A DNA stretch of 64,000 nt from assembly GCA_964348095.1 (NCBI GenBank), contig CAYGBK010000041.1:1-64000 (forward strand), written 5' to 3'. The notes under the pieces were generated by a model that saw only the letters and a list, made by a program, of their open reading frames with translations, was not told the DNA's origin and made no database searches. Made by a program: the position numbers and the translations under genes. Position 1 is the first letter of the stretch, and every line of letters begins with the position of its first letter. The stretch is from WVXP01 sp964348095 (lineage in GTDB: Bacteria; Desulfobacterota; BSN033; WVXP01). Below are positions 36,267 to 46,700 of the stretch, piece after piece.

Positions 36267-36866
36267 CTAGCCATTATTTAACGATTCGAGGTAGTTTGAT
36301 ATGGCACCATCATAATAAGCCGTCATTTGAAACACCTTTTTTGCGAGGTGGAAATTCGTCTGGACAGAGATAACCCCTTGATTATCGATCATCTCCTTGA
36401 GGACAATTCGGTAATCAGCAGGATCAACGACAACCGACACGTCCCGGTAGTTCTTCGCCGCGGACCGGATCATCGTGGGGCCACCGATATCGATGTTTTC
36501 AAGTGCCTCATCAAGGGAACACCCCTTTCGAGCAACGGTCGCCTCAAAGGGATAGAGGTTCACGACGATCATGTCGATGGGCGCGATCCCATGGGTCTCC
36601 ATCTCCTTCACGTCCCTGGGATTCTCCCTTCGCCCTAACAGGCCCCCATGAATCTTCGGGTGGAGGGTTTTGACCCTACCCTCCATCATCTCCGGGAAAC
36701 CGGTGTAGTCGGAAACATCGATGACGTGTATCCCCTTCTCTCTCAATATTTTTGCCGTCCCACCCGTGGACAGGACCTCCACCCCCATGTCTGCGAGAGC
36801 CTTGACGAAATCCACTAATCCGGATTTGTCAGAAACACTGACGACTGCTCTCTTGATTCTCGGCAT
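36267..36866 (-). CDS. purH: IMP cyclohydrolase domain of PurH as a stand-alone protein
   Basis: A 199-residue protein equal to the N-terminal MGS-like half of bifunctional PurH, which closes FAICAR to IMP. PRIKRAVVSVSDKSGLVDFVK, STGGTAKIL, GRVKTLHPKIHGGLLGRR and VNLYPFEATV are clear. It stops right after the TAYYDGAISNYLESL segment, where the AICAR formyltransferase half (about 320 residues) normally follows; that half is not in the window. ATG 36866 has an AGGAGG-type site, while the frame extends to a TTG at 36995. The clean end suggests a natural split rather than a broken gene. Confidence 0.9.
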   Translation of the reverse strand: MPRIKRAVVSVSDKSGLVDFVKALADMGVEVLSTGGTAKILREKGIHVIDVSDYTGFPEMMEGRVKTLHPKIHGGLLGRRENPRDVKEMETHGIAPIDMIVVNLYPFEATVARKGCSLDEALENIDIGGPTMIRSAAKNYRDVSVVVDPADYRIVLKEMIDNQGVISVQTNFHLAKKVFQMTAYYDGAISNYLESLNNG

Positions 36867-37079
36867 GAATGGCTCCTCCCCCTCTTTGGGTCCCATCCCA
36901 GGAATCAGGACCGCCACTTTTGAGTTGAATTTCCCGACTCTGTCCCGGTCACTTACCGAGGAGATAGGAATAACATAAATGATTTTGGGGGTCAATCGGC
37001 AAATTTCTGAGGCGCTGTCACCTCTTCCATGTCAGAATGGTCGTTCCTGCATTGCTTTGCTGAAAAACCTCACCTCTTA

Positions 37080-37108
37080 TTGACAAATCGCGTTTCCTGG
37101 TATATAGA
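37080..37108 (+). promoter_or_regulatory. Promoter of carAB
   Basis: A perfect TTGACA (37080-37085), a 17-base spacer and TATAGA (37103-37108). The spacing is ideal, and no gene other than carAB lies downstream on this strand. Confidence 0.75.
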
Positions 37109-37165
37109 TAAAAATAAATCATTGGATGAGTATGGGATCAAAAAATCTTGCTGAGGACCAGAACA

Positions 37166-37194
37166 GCCCTCGATTGAATCGGGGGCTTTTTTTT
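37166..37194 (+). terminator. Terminator in the carAB leader (candidate attenuator)
   Basis: A 9-bp stem GCCCTCGAT/ATCGGGGGC (one T-G pair) closes a three-base loop and is followed by eight T residues. It lies between the promoter and carA, so full transcription of carAB requires readthrough. That is typical of pyrimidine- or arginine-controlled attenuation; the signal sensed is not visible. Confidence 0.75.
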
Positions 37195-37332
37195 GGACCG
37201 TCTTTGGGGCCAAGAGCTAAGGGGAGAGCGATTCCATAGTCAATGCCTCCCCTTTCATTTGCCGGATCTGGCTTACCGACAAACACTCAATCCTTTATCG
37301 CATGCCAGACTGACTGCAAAAGGGGGAATCAC

Positions 37333-38511
37333 GTGCGCGAAACACGCAGAGCGATGGTCGTTCTGGAGGACGGCACCAGTTTCGAAGGGACCTCCTTTGG
37401 AAGTTTCGGGGAACGAACAGGAGAGATTGTCTTCAATACGAGCATGACCGGATATCAGGAAATTTTGACCGATCCTTCCTACAAAGGTCAGATTGTCACA
37501 ATGACGTATCCCCTCATAGGCAACTGCGGCGTTAATCCAGAAGACATGGAGTCAGACCTTCCCTACGTTGAAGGATTTGTGGTGAAAGAATACAGCGATG
37601 GCTTTAGTAACTGGCGGGGTCGGATGAGCCTGGGCGCTTTTCTAAAGGACCACCACGTTATGGGCGTGCAGGGTGTCGACACTCGGGCTCTCACCAGGAT
37701 TATCCGCACCGCAGGCGCCATGAGGGCCATTATCTCCACCGAGGATTTAGATCACAAGCGTCTCCTCGAAAAAGTGAGAGATGCCCCTACCCTTATCGGT
37801 AGAGACCTCGTAAAGGAAGTGTCCTGCGTGAGTCCCTATCGATGGGACCCTGGTTTCGGAGACGATCGATGGGATCCTCTCCGACCGGAGGAAGGCTTTC
37901 CCCCAGTGATCGGTGACAGGGAGTTTTCAGTCGTCACCATGGATTTTGGGGTAAAGCGAAACATATTGAAGATGCTTCACGCCCTTGGATGTGTGATAAC
38001 GGTTGTCCCGGCCAATACATCGGCCGAGGAGATACTCTCCTACGATCCTGATGGTGTCTTTCTTTCTAATGGTCCGGGGGATCCTGAGGGAGTCCCATAT
38101 GCTGTTGACACCGTCAAAGAACTCCTCGGCAGGAAGCCGATCTTCGGTATTTGCTTAGGTCATCAAATCCTCGGTCTGGTCATGGGAGCACGAACTTTCA
38201 AAATGAAGTTCGGCCATCGAGGGGCCAATCAGCCGGTTAAGACCCTGAAAACCGAACGGGTGAACATAACAACCCAGAATCATGGATTCTGTGTCGACGC
38301 CGCCTCTCTCGACCAAAATGTGATTGAGACAACGGCTGTGAACTTGAATGATGGAACCCTTGAAGGGATGCGTCACCGATGGCTTCCCGTTTATTCGGTC
38401 CAGTTCCATCCCGAAGCCTCTCCCGGACCCCATGATGCTGGATACCTTTTTCAAAGCTTCATAGAAGACATGGCGAGAGGGAGAAATGCCGAAACGTACA
38501 GACATCAGTAA
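37333..38511 (+). CDS. carA: Carbamoyl-phosphate synthase small subunit
   Basis: The 392-residue glutamine amidotransferase subunit that feeds ammonia to CarB for pyrimidine and arginine synthesis. The N-terminal VVLEDGTSFEGTSFG domain and the class I glutaminase nucleophile in FGICLGHQILGL, followed by HPEASPGPHD, are intact. The start is GTG 37333, with GGGGG six bases before it; the frame extends to 37243 without support. Its end overlaps carB by 26 bases. Confidence 0.96.
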   Translation: MRETRRAMVVLEDGTSFEGTSFGSFGERTGEIVFNTSMTGYQEILTDPSYKGQIVTMTYPLIGNCGVNPEDMESDLPYVEGFVVKEYSDGFSNWRGRMSLGAFLKDHHVMGVQGVDTRALTRIIRTAGAMRAIISTEDLDHKRLLEKVRDAPTLIGRDLVKEVSCVSPYRWDPGFGDDRWDPLRPEEGFPPVIGDREFSVVTMDFGVKRNILKMLHALGCVITVVPANTSAEEILSYDPDGVFLSNGPGDPEGVPYAVDTVKELLGRKPIFGICLGHQILGLVMGARTFKMKFGHRGANQPVKTLKTERVNITTQNHGFCVDAASLDQNVIETTAVNLNDGTLEGMRHRWLPVYSVQFHPEASPGPHDAGYLFQSFIEDMARGRNAETYRHQ

Positions 38512-41500
38512 GATTCTTGTCATCGGATCGGGACCGATTGTCATTGGCCAGGCGTGCGAATTCGACTATTCCGGAACGCAGGCCTGTAAAGCCCTCCGGG
38601 AGGAGGGATTTCAGATCATTCTTGCCAACAGCAATCCTGCCACCATCATGACGGATCCGGATTTGGCCGACAAGACGTATATTGAGCCCATCATCGCACC
38701 GGTCCTCGAGAAAATAATTGAGGCGGAGAGACCAGACGCCCTTCTTCCCACCTTAGGAGGCCAGACGGGGCTTAATGTGGCGATCCAGGTGGCAGAAAGA
38801 GGCGTCCTCGACCATTTCGGAGTCCGAATAATTGGCGCTAGCTACGAGGCGATCAAGAAAGCTGAGGAGCGAAATCTCTTTCGGTCCTCAATGAAGAGAA
38901 TCGGTCTGGATCTTCCGAAAAGCGGTCTCGCTCATTCCATCGCAGAGGCCAATGAAATAGTCCGAGATATTGGCCTTCCAGCAATCATCCGGCCAAGTTT
39001 TACTCTCGGTGGCACCGGAGCGAGTGTTGCCTTCAATTTTAAGGAATTTGAGGAATTCGCCTCTCGAGGTCTCGATGCGAGCATGATCGGCGAGATCCTT
39101 GTAGAGGAGTCGGTCATCGGGTGGAAGGAGTACGAGCTGGAAGTGATGCGAGACCTGAATGACAACGTCGTTGTCATCTGCTCGATAGAGAACCTCGACC
39201 CCATGGGTATCCATACAGGCGACAGCATCACAGTCGCTCCAGCTCAGACCCTGAGCGACAAAGAAATCCAAAGGATGCGGGATGCTGCAATCGCCGTGAT
39301 ACGGGAGATCGGTGTTGAGACCGGAGGCTCAAACATCCAGTTTGCCGTTAACCCAGAAGACGGTCGCATGGTTGTTATTGAGATGAACCCTCGAGTCTCA
39401 AGAAGCTCTGCTTTAGCCTCCAAGGCAACAGGTTTTCCGATCGCCAAAATGGCGGCCAAATTAGCCGTAGGGTATACGCTGGACGAAATCCCCAACGATA
39501 TTACCAGAAAAACTCCTGCCTGTTTTGAACCCACCATCGACTACTGCGTTGTCAAGATACCCCGATTTGCTTTCGAGAAATTCCCTGAGGCAGATCCGAC
39601 TCTGACCGTTTCCATGAAGTCGGTGGGCGAGACGATGGCGATCGGGAGGACATTTAAAGAAGCCCTTCAAAAAGGTCTCAGATCTCTCGAAATCGGAAGA
39701 TCCGGCCTGGGCGCGGACCCTGGTGACCTCTTCTATCAAAACGGCCGCCGCTCTGTGGCCCTTACCCGGAGGCAGAGGGAAGGGATGTTGAGGAGACTCA
39801 AGACCCCCGGTGCCGATAGAGTGTTTTGTGTCAAATATGCCCTTCAATCCGGCATGACGGTTGAAGACGTCTATAGGGCGACCCAGATAGATCCCTGGTT
39901 CCTCAAAAACATTGCGACAATCGTTGAAACAGAGCGAGAAATTGCGTCTTTCAGGGCACCCCCCCCCGACCTTGCCCTCTGGTCTCAGGCCTCTCCGCGA
40001 AAACCCACTCGCCTCCCGAAAGGACTCTTGAGCAGAGCCAAGCAGATGGGGTTCTCAGATGGGCAAATCGCTTTTCTTCTCGGAACTGACGAAACAGCAG
40101 TGGCCGAGTTGCGGAGGGAAGCCCAGGTAAATCCCGTGTTCAAGCAGGTAGACACCTGTGGTGCCGAGTTTGAAGCTCATACCCCCTATTACTACTCCAC
40201 CTACGAATTCCAGAACGAGGCCGAGGTCTCTCTCCACAGAAGCATCATGATCCTCGGTGGGGGACCCAACAGAATCGGTCAAGGAGTCGAATTCGACTAC
40301 TGTTGCGTCCATGCCTCTTTCGCCCTAAGAGAGATGGGATATGAGACGATCATGGTCAATAGCAATCCGGAAACCGTGAGCACAGATTATGACACGTCAG
40401 ACAAGCTTTACTTCGAGCCGCTAACAGCGGAGGATGTCCTCAATATCGTCAATCAAGAACAGCCAGACGGCGTTATTGTCCAGTTCGGAGGTCAGACCCC
40501 ACTCAACCTGGCCAGACGACTAGAAACGGCGGGGGTCACCATCCTTGGCACGAGCCCCGAAAACATCGACCGAGCCGAGGACAGGGAACGTTTCAAAGTC
40601 CTTCTCAAAAAGCTGAATCTTGCCCAGCCAGCCAGTGGGACGGCGGTCTCGCCACAACAAGCTCGAGGAGTTGCCGAGGAGATCGGCTACCCCGTTGTGG
40701 TTCGGCCCTCCTACGTCCTTGGGGGGCGGGCCATGGAGATCGTCTACGACCAGCATTCGCTGGATCACTTCATGGAGAAGGCGGTTCAGGCGTCATCCCA
40801 ACACCCAGTGCTCATCGATGGGTTTTTGGAAAACGCCATTGAAATCGACGTAGATGCGGTAGCGGATGGGAGGGACTGTCTCATTGCAGGGATCATGGAG
40901 CACATCGAGGAGGCAGGCATTCATTCCGGAGATAGTGCCTGTGTCATTCCACCTTATTCCTTAGGGGATGAGGAGATTGAAGATATCAGGGACGCAACCC
41001 ACGCCCTTGCAAGGGAACTTCAGGTCGTGGGGTTGATCAATGTGCAATTTGCGGTGAAGAACGACGTTCTCTACGTCCTGGAGGCTAACCCACGTGCCTC
41101 GAGAACGGTTCCCTTTGTCAGCAAGGCAACAGGCGTTCCGTGGGCCAAAGTCGCAGCCAAGGTCATGGCCGGCCGGCCCATCGCCGAATTGGGCGTTGGG
41201 GAGGTGGAGATTGATCATGTTGCCGTGAAAGAGTCTGTTCTGCCGTTTAGCCGTTTCACAGGGGTCGATCCAGTTCTCGGCCCAGAGATGAAATCAACAG
41301 GAGAGGTAATGGGCATCGATCGTGACTTCGGTCAAGCCTTTGCCAAGTCCCAAATGAGTGCTGGTCACAAGCTCCCCGAAAGTGGAAAGGTCTTCATAAG
41401 CGTGATGAATCGAGACAAGCGGGCCATTGTCATGATCGCCAAGAAGCTTGTGGACCTGGGGTTTGAAATCGTAGCCACCCACGGCACCGCTCGAGTCCTG

Positions 41501-41821
41501 GAAAAGAACGGTGTTCGGGCGCAGACTGTCTCCAAGGTTGACCACGGACGACCAAACATACTTGACTTGATCAAGAATGGAGAGATCGCCCTTGTCATCA
41601 ACACGCCAGGAGGAAAAAAGCCGAAATCTGATGAGGCAATCATACGACAGGAAGCGTGGCACCACCAGATCCCATGCATTACCACCGTGTCAGGATCGTC
41701 AGCAGCGGTCAATGGTATTGAAGCATTGAAGGCCTCTGGGCTCCGTGTGACACCGATCCAGAGTTATCACGCAAATTCTACCAGGAAAGTCGACCTCGAG
41801 ATCGACACCGTGCTCGGATGA
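38486..41821 (+). CDS. carB: Carbamoyl-phosphate synthase large subunit
   Basis: A 1,111-residue protein with two ATP-grasp halves and a C-terminal MGS-like allosteric domain, slightly longer than E. coli CarB. ILVIGSGPIVIGQACEFDYSG opens the first half and IMILGGGPNRIGQGVEFDYC the second. The C-terminal domain (ATHGTARVLEKNG) would bind nucleotide effectors. A GAGGGAG site precedes the ATG inside carA, so the two are coupled. Confidence 0.98.
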   Translation: MPKRTDISKILVIGSGPIVIGQACEFDYSGTQACKALREEGFQIILANSNPATIMTDPDLADKTYIEPIIAPVLEKIIEAERPDALLPTLGGQTGLNVAIQVAERGVLDHFGVRIIGASYEAIKKAEERNLFRSSMKRIGLDLPKSGLAHSIAEANEIVRDIGLPAIIRPSFTLGGTGASVAFNFKEFEEFASRGLDASMIGEILVEESVIGWKEYELEVMRDLNDNVVVICSIENLDPMGIHTGDSITVAPAQTLSDKEIQRMRDAAIAVIREIGVETGGSNIQFAVNPEDGRMVVIEMNPRVSRSSALASKATGFPIAKMAAKLAVGYTLDEIPNDITRKTPACFEPTIDYCVVKIPRFAFEKFPEADPTLTVSMKSVGETMAIGRTFKEALQKGLRSLEIGRSGLGADPGDLFYQNGRRSVALTRRQREGMLRRLKTPGADRVFCVKYALQSGMTVEDVYRATQIDPWFLKNIATIVETEREIASFRAPPPDLALWSQASPRKPTRLPKGLLSRAKQMGFSDGQIAFLLGTDETAVAELRREAQVNPVFKQVDTCGAEFEAHTPYYYSTYEFQNEAEVSLHRSIMILGGGPNRIGQGVEFDYCCVHASFALREMGYETIMVNSNPETVSTDYDTSDKLYFEPLTAEDVLNIVNQEQPDGVIVQFGGQTPLNLARRLETAGVTILGTSPENIDRAEDRERFKVLLKKLNLAQPASGTAVSPQQARGVAEEIGYPVVVRPSYVLGGRAMEIVYDQHSLDHFMEKAVQASSQHPVLIDGFLENAIEIDVDAVADGRDCLIAGIMEHIEEAGIHSGDSACVIPPYSLGDEEIEDIRDATHALARELQVVGLINVQFAVKNDVLYVLEANPRASRTVPFVSKATGVPWAKVAAKVMAGRPIAELGVGEVEIDHVAVKESVLPFSRFTGVDPVLGPEMKSTGEVMGIDRDFGQAFAKSQMSAGHKLPESGKVFISVMNRDKRAIVMIAKKLVDLGFEIVATHGTARVLEKNGVRAQTVSKVDHGRPNILDLIKNGEIALVINTPGGKKPKSDEAIIRQEAWHHQIPCITTVSGSSAAVNGIEALKASGLRVTPIQSYHANSTRKVDLEIDTVLG

Positions 41822-42211
41822 GAGGATCGGTTCTCAGAGAAAATGATCTCCCTGACCCGACGGGACATAGAAAAAGATCTGCACCTGATGGAGATCGCCC
41901 CCCGACGTGCTTGGTCACCGCTTGAGTAACCACGGGCACAGTATTTGCAGGACCGCGAACGAAAGATTCCAGAAATCACCGCCTCCCATCAGCCTCACTG
42001 GATCTGGATCCCTGTTTCAGCTCTTGGGCAGAGCCCGGGGTGCCAGGTTAGGGAGATACCCGGCACGTCAGCCCATACAGGATGAACACCTGATGGCCAA
42101 TATCCCTTGAAGACAGTGGACGGGTGGCTGTAACTGCATTATCCGGTCGGGAAAAAAGAGATACTGAGGCCGCCACATGGTATACTATCCAGGTGATAAT
42201 TAGGTGAATCG
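41822..42211. other. Gap between carB and the GGDEF gene
   Basis: A 28-codon frame at about 41842 (starting MISLTRRDIE) has no recognisable match and ends at a stop. No terminator with a T-run follows carB. An extended -10 promoter lies at the right end. Confidence 0.4.
42178..42186 (+). promoter_or_regulatory. Extended -10 element before the GGDEF gene
   Basis: TGG followed by TATACT forms an extended -10, about 26 bases before the ATG; no good -35 is seen. Confidence 0.4.
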
Positions 42212-43618
42212 ATGAAAGGGATCCCAAAATCTGAGGCTCCAGACAAAAAGATTCTCATCGTCGATGACGAGGCCGAATCTCGCCAAACGCTCAGGAACTT
42301 TGTTGAATCCCTCGGATATACCTGCACGGAAGCAGCCTCGAGCCGCTTGGCGCTGGAACTTCTAACGGAGACACCTTTCCCGATCGTCATCTCTGAGATC
42401 CTCATGCCTGAAATGGACGGATTTGAACTCCTTCACATTATCAAGAAGAAATACTCCGATGTCGATGTTTTGATTATTGGTGGGTACCAGGGGAAGTACT
42501 CTCCAATGAAAATCCTTCAGGCTGGGGCGAATGATATTCTGGCGAAGCCCTTTACCATGGAACAGCTGGCGGTCCAACTCTTCAAGATCGAGAGAGAGAA
42601 AGCCCTGAAGAACAAACTCTACATTAGCGCAATTACCGATGAGCTCACCGGTCTCTACAATAGGAGGTATTTCTATCAAAAACTCGAGCGTGATCTCGAA
42701 AAGGCGAAAGAGAGAGAATACCCTATATCCATAATCATGGTGGACGTTGATGGCTTCAAGCGATTCAACGATCGATACGGCCATCTGAAAGGTGACGCCC
42801 TTCTAAGGACCGTGGGGAGTGTTCTGTGGCTCTCCATCAGAGAGAACCTCGACTGCGCCTTTAGATATGGCGGGGATGAATTCGTCATGATCCTCACCGA
42901 AGCAGACTACAAGACCGCCCTATCGATCGGAAATCGCTTGAAGGCAAAGTTCAAGGAAACGGCTCCAGCTGGACTGACTCTCAGCATGGGAGTGGCTCAG
43001 TTTGAAAAAGATTTTGATAGCGAGGCCTTTGTTCAACTTGTCGACGAGAGGATGTACAAGGATAAGCAAAAATCAAAAGAGCTTGGACACTCCCAGCTAG
43101 AGGTTGATCTGGGGAAAGATAACTACTACATCCGGTGTCTGACTTGTGGCAGCCTCGCCCACTGGGCCTCTCCCCTTTGTGAAAACTGCCTTGCCGATCC
43201 CAGAAAAAAACCAGTTTCAGAAAAGAGTCAAGGCCTTGGACGGACTCTTCCCACGACAGCCCCTCATACGGTGAAGGATCGGAGGAAGACGCCGCGGATG
43301 AGGATCAGTAAGACATTTCTCCATGATGGCCTTCATGCGACGATCCAAAATGTGAGCCGGGAAGGAATCCAAATAAAAACAAGGGCATCCCTGTCTGTCG
43401 GTGAACCACTCACAATCGCCTTAGCCCTGGAGAGACGAATACTCAGGTTTGGCGGCACCATTGTTTATGTGACTCCTCTGCCGGATGGAAGTACTGTTGC
43501 TGGCCTTCGGTTCTTCGAAATCTCGGGCGAGGACGCCATCTTGCTGAACGATTTCCTCGACTCCCACCTGCTTAAGAGAAGAGCACAGAATAAGACTGAC
43601 CAGGGCAAATCCGGATAG
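42212..43618 (+). CDS. REC-GGDEF-zinc knuckle-PilZ protein (probable diguanylate cyclase)
   Basis: A 468-residue c-di-GMP signalling protein. The receiver (12-125) has Asp18, Asp19 and Lys112, but Glu62 sits where the phosphoacceptor Asp belongs (IVISEILMPEMDG), which often mimics the phosphorylated state. The GGDEF domain (about 135-290) has an intact GGDEF at 220-224 and no RxxD inhibition site. A CxxC...CxxC knuckle (Cys309, 312, 323, 326) follows, then a PilZ-like domain (RRKTPR about 357-362, NVSREG 380-385). It may both make and sense c-di-GMP. AGGTG precedes the ATG. Confidence 0.9.
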   Translation: MKGIPKSEAPDKKILIVDDEAESRQTLRNFVESLGYTCTEAASSRLALELLTETPFPIVISEILMPEMDGFELLHIIKKKYSDVDVLIIGGYQGKYSPMKILQAGANDILAKPFTMEQLAVQLFKIEREKALKNKLYISAITDELTGLYNRRYFYQKLERDLEKAKEREYPISIIMVDVDGFKRFNDRYGHLKGDALLRTVGSVLWLSIRENLDCAFRYGGDEFVMILTEADYKTALSIGNRLKAKFKETAPAGLTLSMGVAQFEKDFDSEAFVQLVDERMYKDKQKSKELGHSQLEVDLGKDNYYIRCLTCGSLAHWASPLCENCLADPRKKPVSEKSQGLGRTLPTTAPHTVKDRRKTPRMRISKTFLHDGLHATIQNVSREGIQIKTRASLSVGEPLTIALALERRILRFGGTIVYVTPLPDGSTVAGLRFFEISGEDAILLNDFLDSHLLKRRAQNKTDQGKSG

Positions 43619-43780
43619 AAGATCTGTGTGGGGCTATGTGGCCAGGCTGAAACTTTTCGCCTCGGTTTGGCGCTTCCTTTAAATCTCACCGAGCCTGTCC
43701 TCTCTGTGGTCAAAACTGAATGCCAGATGATCGGGGGCTGGTAAAGAACTTCTGGGGCAGGATTTTCGGTCAAAAGACTT

Positions 43781-46700
43781 TCAGTAGAACACCTCGCGCC
43801 AGCCGTAGTTCTCAATACCCCCTCGGAGAAGGTTCACTTTGCGACTGTGGACGGTGCGATCGCTGGTCTGTATCAGCATCTCTTGGGTCTTCGCATAGTA
43901 AAAGATCTCCGAAGCGTATCCCGGCCCGATTGGAATTCTGCCGACTGGACGGGCGTCCCCGTCTGGGTCTGGGTCCTCGCCGAAGACGGTCCGATTAGGG
44001 ACACAACCGGTATCAAATTCCCTATAATAGAGGTAAGTTGTTCCCCCGGCGCCGCACTGGTCATTCACATCGGGAACAAAGGTCAGAAAGAAGACCAACC
44101 CTCCCATGACTAACGGTGATGAGGAGACACGCTCCCCGGGCATCGTCAGATCCACAAACCAACCCTTTACAGGCCCGGGCGCTTGAGGGCAGCTATTTGC
44201 AGTTTGATCGACCAGATCACCCCGAGTCAGGGGACCGTACTCATCTTTTATGGCATAGAAACTCTGTGCGGAGAGAGCTGTCTTATCCGCAAGGGTTAGA
44301 TACTTTCCAGTTCCAAAATAAGTGATCAAGTTCTCGCAATTCTGGTCAGTCGGGCCAGAACAATAGAAAGAGAGCCCCACCGGCTGTGTTATGGGTTGAT
44401 TCGGCTCGGTCTGAAAAACTTGCTGCCCCGTCCATGTGTTAGGATCGACTGGGCTGTAGGTCCTGGGATCTCCCTGATCGGTGATATCAAATCGCCAGAG
44501 CCTTCCCGAAAGGTCTCCTGAAAAGAGACTGTCTGCATAGTCGTCTCCATTGATATCGACCGCCCGTGCACTCGATAAGACGTTGGGGTTGGACGGACTT
44601 GGGTGACCGACGGGAATTGTCAAAAAATTCCCCCCCGAGTCCATGTCGATAGCAAAAAGATAACCTTCACCGTCTTGATTGTTGAAACCGTTTCCCACAA
44701 AAGCGAGCCACTTGTCACCGCCCCCCAAGGTGATCTTTTCGACTGCCGGAATCGACCAGCTTTCGCCCAGTCGCGAGTCCGAGAACTCCCACAGTGGCTG
44801 AAACCCTGTGCTCTGATCACCAGGGTCTGGATCGGTCACGTCAAGGGCGAAAAAGGACGTTCCACCTTCCCTTTCTCCCCCGATCAGGGTCGTCCTCCAT
44901 TGTGGCCCCGTTCCATCAGGGTCGATAAAAGCATCAGCGACGGTCGGTGTCAGATCCACAAAATACTCATGGCAAGATTCGTAATCCTGGGCGGTGAGGT
45001 GCTCCAATTTGGCGAGGAGATTATTGGGGATGAATCCCCACGCTTCTTCCCCCCCTCTGGGATCGTCAGCATAGAAGGCATGGAGCATACCATCATTCGC
45101 TCCTACATAAATCATCCGCTCACGCGAGGCGTGACTGCGTCGAAACTCGATGTAACTGGGATCATTGAAGAACCCATCAGGAGCACCGACCACGACTGGC
45201 GTCGAATTGACGATGTCCCCGAGCTTATGACCGCCACGGTCCCGAAATCCTTTTACATCAGCCCCTCGAATAAAATTAATGATGTCTATCCCTTTATTCG
45301 CGCTGCTCTGATTGAGTAGTCTGAAAAGCTCATTTCCGTCCACATCGGTTACTGCCGCATTATCCTCTATGAACTCTGTTTTTGCGTTGATACCCGAAAG
45401 ACCCTTGAGCGCTGTATAGATCTCGCGATCGGCCGGGTCTCTTGCCATCAGAATGTCTGCCGCTTGCCATCTTAAAACACTCGGCGAACCGGTTCCATCT
45501 TTCAGTTCGAATGCGTCAAAGAAACCCCTCCAGCCCGCCGGGTGAAAGGATGCCCGAAGAAGGAGGTCCTGTGTTCCAGCCGATGTGGAGACCACAGTTG
45601 AAGCTGTCCCCGAGGAGATGGACATGGAGATTTCTCTCATGGCCTTCCCCAGCGCCGCACGGAGTCCCTGGTAGTTACTGGCGGTGTAATAATACCTCTG
45701 GTAATGGATGCTCCCTGGGTCACTCCACTCGGCCTCGAGGCCATGAAGGCCATTCCCGTTGAAAGCTGTATCGAGGAGAAGCTGGTTGCTGATGGTAAAA
45801 CCAATCGAGTACGTGAGAACATTTCTTTTTTCGCTTCCCTGCTGCAAATCAGGTCTCGCATCGTTCTGATACATATAGTAGGCCAGGTCGTCAAGGTAGT
45901 CTGAACCACGTCCGGCATACCGATTCTCTTCTGCCCCTCCACTGTCTCCATCCCAGTCCTTTTTGATGTATCCACTCAAATTATCTGAGTCCCAAGTCGG
46001 TTGACCGTCAGTTATGACGATAACAAAATTCTTTTGGCACCACTGCTGGACGGGACCGTTCTGCTGGTCTCGGAAGTAGTCCCAAGCGTCTTCCAAGGTC
46101 TCGGCCAGCGGAGTTCCCCCTCCGGCCCAGAAGCTTGGGCTTTCTATTGCTTTGATTACCGCGTTATTGTCCGAGCTAATCGGGGCCGCAATCTTCCCCC
46201 CAAGGGTCTGATCAAACCTCATTAGACCGAACCGAACATCAGGATTGGCCTTGACAATCTCTGTTATGGCTCTTTTGGCCGCCAGCATTCTGATAAAAAT
46301 ATCTCTGGTGGTAGAATCGTCGTGCATGGCCTTAATGGCATCACGCTGGGCTTGATTGGAATGGTAAAAGATCCAGTTCAAGTAGTTGTAGTCGTACCAC
46401 GTGGCATGCTGACCGGTATCTTTCACATCCACGCTGTACGTCGCATAGGGAAGAAACACTCTGATATGGTCTGTATTTACAGGATCATATTGGGTTTGGG
46501 TGATAAAAGCACCGCTCACCCGATCGAAATAAAAATAGTGGTCATCTTCGCTCCATTGAGTCTGAAAGTCGCTTCCGCTGCACAGTTCCGTCGGATCCGT
46601 GTAGTTCCTGAAGCGGAGTTTTATCTTATCTTGGCTTGTTTGATAACTGACCCGGTGGTGATCGAGATAGCAGTTCTCAGCCTCCCGGGCAAAGACCACC

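Larger units (their letters stand above)
36867..37332. other. Divergent purH/carA region with carAB leader
   Basis: Only the first part (36867-37079) is featureless. A promoter at 37080 and a terminator at 37166-37194 form a leader ahead of carA. A possible leader peptide begins at about 37126 (ATG AGT ATG GGA) and runs through the terminator stem. Confidence 0.55.

Noticed and set aside
41842..41928. 28-codon frame after carB
   Set aside because: It has no clear ribosome site and no recognisable match, and the downstream continuation would need a frameshift to an equally unrecognised frame.
44603..45319. 238-codon frame on the plus strand
   Set aside because: It lies wholly antisense to the well-supported pilY1 gene and has no recognisable domain.
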